Positions 54,913 through 64,000 of a stretch of 64,000 bases of DNA are shown one piece after another (positions within the stretch are counted from its first letter, which is position 1; every line of letters begins with the position of its first letter). A model generated the notes under the pieces. That model was not told where the DNA came from, made no database searches, and saw only the letters and a list, made by a program, of their open reading frames with translations. Location: NCBI GenBank assembly GCA_002150815.3, contig NDFF03000040.1:434001-498000 (forward strand). The letters are read 5' to 3'. Source of the DNA: Grammothele lineata (Eukaryota > Basidiomycota > Agaricomycetes > Polyporales > Polyporaceae). Both the position numbers and the translations under genes were made by a program.

Positions 54913-57900
54913 ATGGGTAAGGCTCAGAAGAAGACGGGAAAAGGTCGTTTGGATAAGTACTACAAGCTTGCCAAGTTCGTACATCCTTTCAGTCCTCGGG
55001 GTGCAGTTGCTAAATCCCTCTGTGCAGGGAGCAGGGCTACCGCGCACGTTCGGCATTCAAGCTTATTCAACTCAACAAGAAGTATTCGTTCCTCGAGTCG
55101 GCAAAATGCTGCATTGATCTGTGCGCGGCGCCTGGAGGTTGGCTACAAGTCGCAAGCAAGTACATGCCGGTAAACAGTGTTATTGTCGGTGCGTAGTACC
55201 GTCGATCTATCCTTTCGGGCTCTTGAGTTCCTCTCTTCTCGATAAAGGCGTGGATTTGGTACCCATTAAACCCATCCCTCGGGTCGTCACCTTTGCTTCC
55301 GATATCACCACTTCCCATTGCCGTAACCTCATCCGAGGCGAGCTGAAGGACTGGAAGGCCGACGTCGTCTTGCATGACGGTGCGCCGAACGTCGGTACCG
55401 CCTGGGTGCAAGATGCATATTCCCAGTCCGAGCTTGTGCTCATGTCGCTCAAGCTCGCTGCCGAGTTCCTCCTCAAGGGCGGCACGTTCGTCACTAAGGT
55501 GTTCCGCTCCGTCGACTACAACAACCTCATTTGGGTCTTCAATCAGCTCTTCGGCAAGGTCGAAGCCACAAAACCCCCATCCTCTCGTAATGTATCTGCG
55601 GAGATTTTTGTCGTATGCCGTGACTTCCTCGCTCCTAAACACATCGATCCTAAGTTTTTCGACCCCCGCCACGTCTTCAAAGAGCTCAGTTCTACTGCTC
55701 CTGCCGAAGAGCAGGAGGCCGCCCTCACAAAGAACGCGCAGGCGAACGTATTCCAACCTGAGAAGAAGCGCAGGCAACGCGACGGTTACGCAGACGGGGA
55801 TTACACCTTATACAAGGATACGGGTGCCGCAGACTTCATAAGATGCCAAGACGCCGTCGCTTTCCTAGGGACGTACAACAAGATCACGTTCAAGACAGAG
55901 GAGGAGAAAGCATGGATGAAGCTTGATGTCACGACTCCTGACGTTCGAGCGAACTGTGATGACTTGAAGGTGTTGGGTAAGGGTGATTTCAAAACCTTGC
56001 TCAAGTGGCGGACAGCACTCCGCGAGGAGGTATGTATCCATATCACGTCGCAGGTTGCCTTCTTTGCTGACCTTCAATTTAGCTTGGCTTTGACGTTAAG
56101 ACTCAACCTGCCGAGGAGCTCACCGAGGCAATCGAGGTCGTTGAAGAAGTTGATGAGGAGGAGGAGATCCAAACTGAGGTACAGTGTTGTTACGGGTATG
56201 ACATTTCCAAACCATTAACTGTATCCCTACAGCTCGAACGTTTGAATGCGGAGGCCGCTGCTAGGGCGAAGCGCGAGCGTCGGAGAGCCAATGAGATTAA
56301 AGCTCGTACTATTCAGCGTATGCAGCTCCGCATGACTGCGCCCATGGATATCGGCATGGAGCAATCGGACGCTGCGCTACGTGGCTACGACGACATGTTC
56401 GAGCTGGACGAGGTATCCTCCAAAGTCCTCCGAGGCAGGCACACTGGGGCCGGTTACGACAACGAATCTGGCGAAGACGCCGCCGTGAACACAGGAGGGG
56501 CAGACGACGAAGACGAGGAGCTAGACTCAGAAGAGGAGCGCCAGCGCCAGCTCGCTCGCCTTGAGGAAGAGCTTGACGGCATGTACGACGCGTATCAGGA
56601 ACATCTGAAGGAGCGTGACGCGAAGTACAAGGTGAAGGAAGCCAGGAAGAACAGCAAGGCACGCGAAGAATGGAGCGGTATCAAGGAGGATGACAGTAGT
56701 GATGGCGAGAGCGGCGGCGAGGAGGGAGGCTGGGATAGAGTCAACAAGGCCAAGGCACGGATAGGTGAGGACGATTCCAGCGACGAGGAAGACTCTAGCG
56801 ACGACGACGCCCACGCTATCGGCATGCGTCTTGTCGGAAAGAAGCGCAAACGTCCAGATGGTCCTACCCCTGGTTCATCAAAGAACAAGAAGGTCCGCAC
56901 ACTGGGGACAGCCGATACGCCCAATGCTGCGGCGTCTTTGAGCCGGTCTGCCCAAATGTGGTTTGACCAGGACATATTTGCTGGCGCCGACGCTGAGATT
57001 GAAGACGAGGATGGGGATGAGGGTTTCGAAGACGAGGACGGCGAACCGGAGAACGTCTTAGACTCCGACGAAGTGATGAGTGAAACCGACGATAAGGTGG
57101 GTCTTGCAGAACTGCTCCATTTGGTACACTCTCAAACAAACACCTTGTCAGGTGTCCCCAAGCGAAAGCGAGGATGACTACGACGATTTCGAGGTGGTCC
57201 CACAGGACCCTGACGGCGACGACGCGGAGATGTGGGACGTCGAGGGCGAAAATGCGGATGATATCAAACAGGCAAAGATCCAGAGTAAGCATCGCCTTAC
57301 CCCCTGTTCTAACCATTGCCGTCGGAACCGGTGTCATCGGGACCGGTGGTATGTTTTTATCGTTCGTTGTCTTCTGACTCCTCGCCCACTGGACAGAACA
57401 CGGCCTGATTACTGCCGAAGCGGTAACGCTCGCACAGCAGCTGGTCAATCGGCAGAAGACCAAGACCGAGCTCATCAACGACGGCTTCAATCGCTACTCT
57501 CTTAACGCTAAGGACGGCCTTCCGACCTGGTTCCTGGACGATGAACAGAAGCATTACAAGTCCAATATCCCAATCACCAAGGAGGCTGTCGCCGCCCTGC
57601 GCGCCAAGATGCGCGCCCTCGACGCGCGGCCGATCAAGAAGGTCGCAGAGGCAAAGGCGCGCAAGAAGTTCAAAGCCGCCCAGCAGCTCGAGAGAGCGAT
57701 GAAGAAGGCGGAGGGCGTTAACGAAACGTCCGATATGACGGAGCGGGAGAAGGCAAAACAGATCGAGAAGCTCATGGAGAGGGGCATGAAGGCGAAGAAA
57801 CGGAAAGAAGTCAAAGTGGTAGTGGCCAAGGGCGTTCACAAAGGCCTCAAGGGTCGTCCGAAGGGCGTTAAAGGCCGCTATGTCATGGTCGACGCGAGAA

Positions 57901-58021
57901 TGAGGAAGGAGGTTCGTCTGCAGGCTATAACAACTTTTCACGTCGTTGTCCTAACCACGCATTGTAGCTTCGTGCACAAAAGCGGAAAGAGAAAGCGACT
58001 AATAAGCGGAAACGAACTTAG
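54913..58021 (+). CDS. SPB1: AdoMet-dependent rRNA methyltransferase Spb1
   Basis: Nucleolar 2'-O-methyltransferase of the FtsJ family, needed for 27S processing and methylation of the 25S A-loop. The start [20 protein letters not shown] is diagnostic. The methyltransferase domain has [34 protein letters not shown] (AdoMet site), [31 protein letters not shown] and FVTKVFRS, supplying the K-D-K-E residues. The middle contains acidic stretches and nuclear basic motifs (KKRKRPDGP). The Spb1 C-terminal domain is present: [75 protein letters not shown]. The last exon after a short intron ends KATNKRKRT. It is complete. A hairpin MITE lies about 195 bases upstream of its start. Confidence 0.97.
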
Positions 58022-58137
58022 AGATGCTGCTTCTACGCTTGTTTCGCGCTTCATCAGCCGCTGCACCTGGGGATTCTACGATTCTACAGTATTATGATTA
58101 TGCTGCAATACTATGCTACGTGTATATCCTAGCACAT

Positions 58138-60979
58138 CTATATGGTCATTTCGTCATCCCCGAAGCTTGGTGACATGGCCGACGGTCGTAAGGTGAGATC
58201 AGACAACGTGTCGCAACGAACAAGGAATTTCGTCCAGGAGTCGTTGGAAGTAATATCATCACACGCGACCTGGAATTGCTTAAGCTCAGTGACCGAGTTG
58301 TACTGCAATAACCGCGAGACGTACTTCACAGTGCATGGACTTTTGGTTGCTCTCTAAGTCCAGAGCGCTCTCGCATAAGACACGCGAATCGTCATCGCGT
58401 TTGTGCCTACGGCGAGACGCAGGAATGGCTTCCTCGCTCTGACGAACGGTCATGTTAGAATGTAGCACATACTGCTCTCCCTCATCTACAATGATAAGAG
58501 GCGGACTGGGTTGCTCAGGATGGGTAGTGGCACCGTTCAAACTGTGTTATGACAATGAGATCGAGTGCTGCGGACGGTATGAGCCAGCGGTTCGACTTAC
58601 AACGCATGCAGATCGTCTACGTATTGCCTCAGCAGTGCAGGTCGCGATGTCGAGGGTAGGTCTACAAATTGCGACATCGCAAATTGCAAATCCATGGGCC
58701 TAAAACGAGATTAGCCAGATCGCGGACGTGGGGGAACAAGGGACGTAGTCATCAATCGTCAATCGTACCTATCGGGCATCATGAGATTAACTTCTGCTTG
58801 AACACCGGTCGTGCATCGAGCGGACGATGCAATCGGGAGCGTCGTGGCGTTCTCGCCCCAGACGAACCCATGGTCGGTGGGTTCCTCGTCAGGGGGAAGG
58901 CGCTGCGCATCAATGCCACGCATATTGTCGATGTCGTGATCGACCACTTTGGAAGGCTTTTCCGGACGGCTGCGATACGGATCGGCGAGAAGGACATCAA
59001 GTGAGATAACCTTCCTTCGGGGAACAACCAGAGGAGTGGTTGAGTTGCCGCTCCGAGGCGGCTCGTCGTGGGAGGCGGTTAGTGAGTGATACACTAGGCG
59101 GTGTATCACCTTTTGGTTTGCCGGTGACGTGCTCAGGAATGGCAAAGGCAAGCTAGCAACGCTCGTCATCTACACCGCGAAGCACGCCATTGATCGTGGG
59201 AGCTTACTCTGGAACGAATGCCATTTTAACCGGGCTACTTGAGATCCACTTGCGTATCTTGCCGAATGAGTGCTCGCCTGTGAGTGGCGGTACCAGTGTT
59301 GCCTTGTGTCCCTGAGATGGCCGTGTAAGCAACAAGTGTCCAAACCTGTGGTTAAGCGTGAGCACACGTTTTTAAGCGCCCAAGCCACATCACCCATACC
59401 GTGCCTTCACGGTGGTTCTACTCCCGCCGGGTAAGATTTGAGTTAAAGCTTCTCGTAGCTGGATTGAAGTGCTGAAGATTCATAGTTTAAATGGATGTTT
59501 TGGGTTCGAGACTCCGTACGTACCGGTTCCCCACAGGAAAAACGCCTCCTTCTATCAAACCACCCGAATGAAGATCACGGTACCCGGCAGTCAACCACTC
59601 GCCAACTCGACGGAGACGAAAGACGCCAGTCGTATCCATTGTAAATGGCAAAGGGCGAGGAGAGAAGTAGGGATAGAGGGCATAGTTGTGAGGAAATACC
59701 GCCGAATCATCAGAACCCGATATGGCCGCTGGTGGGAGGTGCGCCAACAATGGAATCTCGCCTTCCCTCTTAATCTAACATCGAGATAAGCATGTAGAGT
59801 CAGTAGTAGTATGATGACAAGCGAACCTCATGCGTTGCTTGGCTGATGAGGCGCTTAGCTGCTCCGATACCTTGAATGTCTCGTGCACATATCCTGACCT
59901 GCACGCGATGAGTTGACACAAAGAAGTAGGTGCGCGATTCATACCGTGCCAGGGGAGGACTTGACGTTCTCGATGTAGGCCAGGGCTACACGCGATATTC
60001 GCTGGACCATATTCGTGCAGATCGGTATGGGGCTTAGGAGTAAGAATGTCTCTTCGATGAATTTCTGACCGGAACTGTAAGCCCTAGTGCCGACTCCTGA
60101 TAACGATGTACATACCGACTTCAGTGCAAGTATATGCTCTGAAAGCTCTCTTACATTCGCTCGGGTGCCTTCTACACGCAAGGCAAGTGGCTTGGGGCGA
60201 AGAGAGATGTGTACATCGTAGTCTTGCGACATACGCAATAGATCCGCGCCGTCTTGTAAGGTACCGGGAAGGCATGAATAAAGTACATTACGGAAGCGCG
60301 TTACAACTCACCCCTGCCCATAAGGAGGAAAAGCTCGTTCGAAGCGAGAGAGACCACTAGTCATTGCCGCCTCTCGTCAGAACATAACCCTCCCTTCTCA
60401 ATGAAGCCACTCACTCTTCGTGATAACTTCGGTACTATCACGCTTCGCTTTCTCCACTGAACTCAATGTGGGCCACTGCCAGATCTGCTCGAGAATCGAC
60501 TCTGCATACTCGACTTTCTTCCGGCTCGTGGCGCAGTGCCGGCTAGTGCCAAGAGATTTGATTAGAAATCCGCGGAGCTGGTCCTTGGTGAACGAGCGAC
60601 AGAGTAGGGCGACGAGATCGTTGTAAGCCGTGGCGTACATAGGCGAGTTTAGCGATGGCCGCTCAGCGGGACGAAAGCGGTCGAGGTCAGCCAGAGTGGG
60701 CTGGGTGCCTGCGACATTGATGGATGCAAGATAGGACTGCACGCGCGAGAAGGGCTCGAGTAAGTGTGTGTCCGATTCAAGCGACTTCTGGGGCTTCCGG
60801 GCTGGGTCGGGGGCAACAGACTGGACGTGGCTGGGGCCCTGGACGTTCTCGGAGTCGACGTGTGGGTCATGACGTGGTTGCGCAGCGGTTACAGCATAGT
60901 AACGACACCTCGAGGGCGCGCGACGGGGAAGAGATAGAGACCGGGAGAGTCTGGCCTGGCGAAGCAAGGGCGCAGACAT
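58138..60979 (-). CDS. SLS1: Mitochondrial Sls1-family protein (KH domain)
   Basis: Sls1 is an inner-membrane protein that couples mitochondrial transcription and translation with Mtf2 and the RNA polymerase. The first exon encodes an Arg-rich presequence (MSAPLLRQARLSRSLSLPRR) followed by KVEYAESILEQIWQWP and KRDSTEVITK. Then come LFLLMGRDGADLLRMSQDYD and the KH-like part (LRPKPLALRVEGTRANVREL, KSKFIEETFLLLSPIP, RISRVALAYIENVK). The C-terminal half includes LYPYFSPRPLPFTMD, FRLRRVGEWL, SLPLPFLSTSPANQKVIHRL and GVQAEVNLMMPDR. It ends SPSFGDDEMTI at 58138. Around ten introns interrupt it; one of 51 bases (60065-60115) is open in frame. The stop is 117 bases from the convergent SPB1 stop. Confidence 0.88.
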
Positions 60980-61254
60980 GGACGTGCAGCAGAGACTCGG
61001 ACAGCGCTCGGCACGCGTCGCCGCGACGCTCATGACGCGACCGCAGCTTGGGTTAGGGTTCGCGCGCGTCTCTCCACCCCCACATCGTGCCCCAGCGTTC
61101 TCCCAGCACAGCATATGTGGGCCTCGATCTTCTCTATTTACCGAGTACCTATGGCAGTCGGCCCATATACAACACAGATTCATCTCTGTCATACACAATC
61201 ATATGAGGTCGTCAGTGCTTGCAGATCTACCCCGGTTCAATCCGGCGATCAACG

Positions 61255-63903
61255 TCAAGCCGCCTTCTCCGCTAGGTCACTAGAAGTGTCGTCACCGTAC
61301 AACCCTTCGTCGTCATCGCCCACCTCGCCTTCCCACCCGTTCTCGGTAAGGTACGCGAAGAAATTCGCATCTTCGTCCGCCAGGTCCACCCCCGTCATGT
61401 CGGGCACAAAGAAGTACGTGACCACGATGCCGGTCACCCCACAGATAGCGGCGATGATGAACGTCCACCTGCACAAACACCCAGTCAACTAGGAAAATGG
61501 ACGGGATGCCGAGAAAGTGCGCTGACTTCTTGCCTAGGTTGTTCTGGATGGGCGTGAAAGCCTGTGTACCGACGGCCGCACCGGTCTTCCCGATCGCAGC
61601 TGAGAGCCCGTAGCACGTCCCTCTGTGCATTTCGAGACCAGTCAGGGGTGTGACGCCGGTTTGAGCGGAGGAAGTTACCTGACAGGAGTCGCGAACGACC
61701 TGGAAGCGTATTATTAGCATCCACAGTCGAGTAATCCGAATATGTCGTCACTTACTCTGCGCTCACAAGGCCCAGCATGTCCCCAGGTCCCTGAATGTTC
61801 CGAAGTCAGTACGCATCGGACCCGAATCGAAGCTGCATGCACGGCTAGTTACCATGTTGCCGAAGGATTGCATCAAGCCGTAGCTAAAAATGAATTCTCA
61901 ACACGAGCCTCGGTCGCGAAGCACGAAGGCAAAATAGGCGACTTACAAGATGACGAAAAGCGGGATGATCCCGGTGACCTTCTCGTACGCCAACCCTATG
62001 ATTAGGCCTTTACGACAGCCCTCAGCTGCTTCCTCCGGCTATTACGAACATGGCACAAGCTCACCGAAGACGAGATAGCCGCTGAACCCGAGAATCATCT
62101 AGAGCGAAAGGCATTCGGAATTGGAGCTCATTCGGAATTGCGTTGTTATACCGGGAATTAGCCACCACCTACCGTGTTCCGTCTACCCAAACGGTTGCAT
62201 AACAATGCACCAACGAAAACCCCTTCAGGATGTCAATGTGAGTTGCAAGGGCGGTAGGCTTGAACGAATCTACCTGGAAGTGAAATAGCCCCCAGTAGTA
62301 GCTGCCACTCCGCAGTCTGCTTGATGTCACCATCCTTGATCACGCTCGATATGATCGTGCCCGAGAAGACACCGTTGGGGAACGTGACCTACGCAGCTGG
62401 TGAGCAATACAGCCCGATGCAGGCGGACCGTGACAAGTGACTCACAAAGTCGTACAGAAACCTGTCATATCACTCAGCGGCATGTTATGCTAGTACCTCG
62501 GATGTGTGAACTTACCAGGCGCCGCAGGTGCCGATGAGCGCCCGCCAGTACCTCTTGGCCACGAGCAGGTAGGGCACACGTCCTGTACAGTGCGTGAATG
62601 TCTTGGACAGTGTAGGACAGCATCCGCGGCGCCCGAAACATACGTTTGATAGCGCCCTTGCGGAAGCTGTCATCAATGCGGTCGCAGTCAGCTCCAGCGA
62701 TTTGACCAGACACACGCCAGGACGGCGGATGGTACTCACAGCTGCGTCGTGAGCATGCGCATACGGAAATAAAATACGGTGAGCGGCAGTAGGATGCCGA
62801 TGCCGAAACACACACGCCAGACAGTGTTCAAATGGTTCTCGCCCGCTGCTGAGAGGACGATCAAGAAGACAGAAACGGCGAGAGGCCCGCCAAACTAGGC
62901 CGACCGTTAGCGCAGGTACCATGAGACAAAGCCACATGCCAGAGATACGACGACATACACTGAGGACAAAGTTCGTGACCATGATGAACACTACCTCCGA
63001 CCACGTATGCGATAGTGAGCGACCGAATCCGCAGCATAGAGGGGTTTATGGAATTGCGCACCAGGGCCTCGTTGTTTCAGGAGCTTCTCATTGGCAGCCT
63101 CGCTGGCGCTCGTGGAAGAGGCGGGATACTCGCCGCCGACGCCCTACGAGTACGGGTTTAGCGAAGGAGGCATGTGCGCGCGCCCAACGTCACACTCACC
63201 ACTCCCGTAATGCCTCTAGCAACAGTCAAGAACCAAAACAGGCCATGGGCGCTGCCGTGAGCGCCATGCGCGGCGGTGGCGAGCGTCGCGCCGATGACGA
63301 TGAGGAGCGTAGTCGCGACGAGCGCAGCTTTGCGCCCGATCCTGTCACACAGAAGGCCGACCGAGACTTGGCCAAGGACCGCGCCTGGGAAAGGTCGAGG
63401 TCAAGTTCATCTCACGGTAGTCGAGGGTCCCTTGGTCCCGGGAACGGAGCTCACCGACGAGCAGTGCATTAGACACACGGGTAGACACGTCGGACGTGTA
63501 GTCTTTCGGATACAGCTTCTTGAACACGACCTGTGTGTGTGACAATCATTTCCGTCGTGGCGTCAGATCCAGGAGAGCGTGACCGATGAAACGCATGCCA
63601 AGCGCGCTCGAGTGACTGACATTGCCCATGGTCAAGAGATTGTTCTGGTCTGTCGGATGCCCTTCAACGCTCGGGCCCTTCGGACAGAAAGCATGAAGCG
63701 TGCGAGTACATACATCCGTCTGAGATTAGACCAAACGCCGCAGCAGCGATGGTCATGTATGCGCTCAAGGTAGCCTTTCTGGATAGGTCGCCTGCCTTGG
63801 CAGCAGGTGAGGCACCGGGTACCTTGCGCTTGGGATTGTCTCCATCGTACTGAACAACGTCGACGTTCGCATCGGCCACTTTCTGCGGGGGAGCTGCAGA
63901 CAT
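61255..63903 (-). CDS. MFS glycerophosphodiester/phosphate transporter (GIT1/PHO84-like)
   Basis: A 12-span major facilitator of the phosphate:proton/glycerophosphodiester branch. The leader contains KVADANVDVVQYDGDNPKRK, then AAAAFGLISDG and LFKKLYPKDYTSDVSTRVSN. Middle blocks include GELLGQVSVGLLCDRIGRKA, RGITGVGVGGEYPASS, RYWRALIGTCGAWFLYDFV and GALLCNRLGRR. The C-terminal span reads RGTCYGLSAAIGKTGAAVG, TQAFTPIQNNLGK, WTFIIAAICGVTGIVVTYFF and VPDMTGVDLADEDANF. GEYPASS and the Arg-Gly-Thr-Cys-Tyr block are typical of GIT1-like permeases that take up glycerophosphoinositol. Roughly a dozen introns. The stop lies 275 bases from the SLS1 start. Substrate is inferred from the family. Confidence 0.88.
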
Positions 63904-64000
63904 GGTGGTGGCGGGGCAGAGGTAAGAGGCACGAGGAACGACAGTGGGGTGCGCTCGCTATATCACGAGTCCCTCCCCCCTCGCCGCCGCCATCAAACGC

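Noticed and set aside
59490..59520. GGGTTCGAGAC near 59500, similar to a tRNA B box.
   Set aside because: It lies within SLS1 intron/exon sequence and has no A box or cloverleaf upstream.
1..64000. A biosynthetic cluster, viral insertion, toxin gene or retrotransposon.
   Set aside because: No polyketide, peptide or terpene synthase, no reverse transcriptase, integrase, capsid or transposase motif was seen anywhere in the window.

Overview
The window is nuclear DNA from a filamentous basidiomycete, most likely an Agaricomycete. Genes are dense on both strands and carry many short introns of about 45-65 bases with GT...AG borders. Base composition is moderately GC-rich. Several proteins fit basidiomycete families better than ascomycete ones: the Zn2Cys6 subfamily with a long last Cys spacing, the BTB protein and the Byr4-type protein. 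There is no bacterial-style operon, rRNA, CRISPR array or recognisable tRNA. The species cannot be named from the sequence alone.

Layout from left to right: a hexose transporter whose 3' end is cut by the window edge (-), a Mim2-like mitochondrial import protein (+), a mitochondrial PPR protein (-), a U-box cyclophilin of the PPIL2 type (+), ESCRT-III subunit Vps20 (-), a Zn2Cys6 transcription factor (-), a YwrD-like gamma-glutamyltranspeptidase (+), a Ptc6-like mitochondrial PP2C (-), the m-AAA protease Afg3 (-), a DAL5-family permease (-), urease accessory protein UreD (-), Nip7 (+), Sec39 (+), a Ser/Pro-rich coiled-coil protein of unknown role (-), Cgr1 (+), Vps18 (-), NRDE2 (+), a Byr4-type protein (+), a C2H2 zinc-finger protein of unknown role (-), a TMEM256/DUF423 protein split over five exons (-), a BTB protein (+), a hairpin MITE, Spb1 (+), mitochondrial Sls1 (-) and a GIT/PHO84-like phosphodiester transporter (-).

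Functionally this is mostly housekeeping sequence. Mitochondrial biogenesis is represented by Mim2, the PPR protein, Ptc6, Afg3, Sls1 and possibly TMEM256. Ribosome and RNA work is represented by PPIL2, Nip7, Cgr1, NRDE2 and Spb1. Endomembrane traffic is represented by Vps20, Sec39 and Vps18. The only neighbouring pair that suggests a shared pathway is UreD beside a permease of the allantoate/ureidosuccinate family, both of which would fit nitrogen scavenging.

I found no clear new biological system. The most unusual items are a 211-bp near-palindromic MITE at 54509-54719, three apparent GC-AG introns in two adjacent genes (8963-15405), a Zn2Cys6 factor whose first two zinc ligands read as His in the only visible frame, 17- and 9-base micro-exons in the hexose transporter, and CACGTG boxes at a similar distance upstream of four RNA/ribosome genes. 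Gene models were spliced by eye, so exon borders are inferred from reading frame, splice signals and family conservation.
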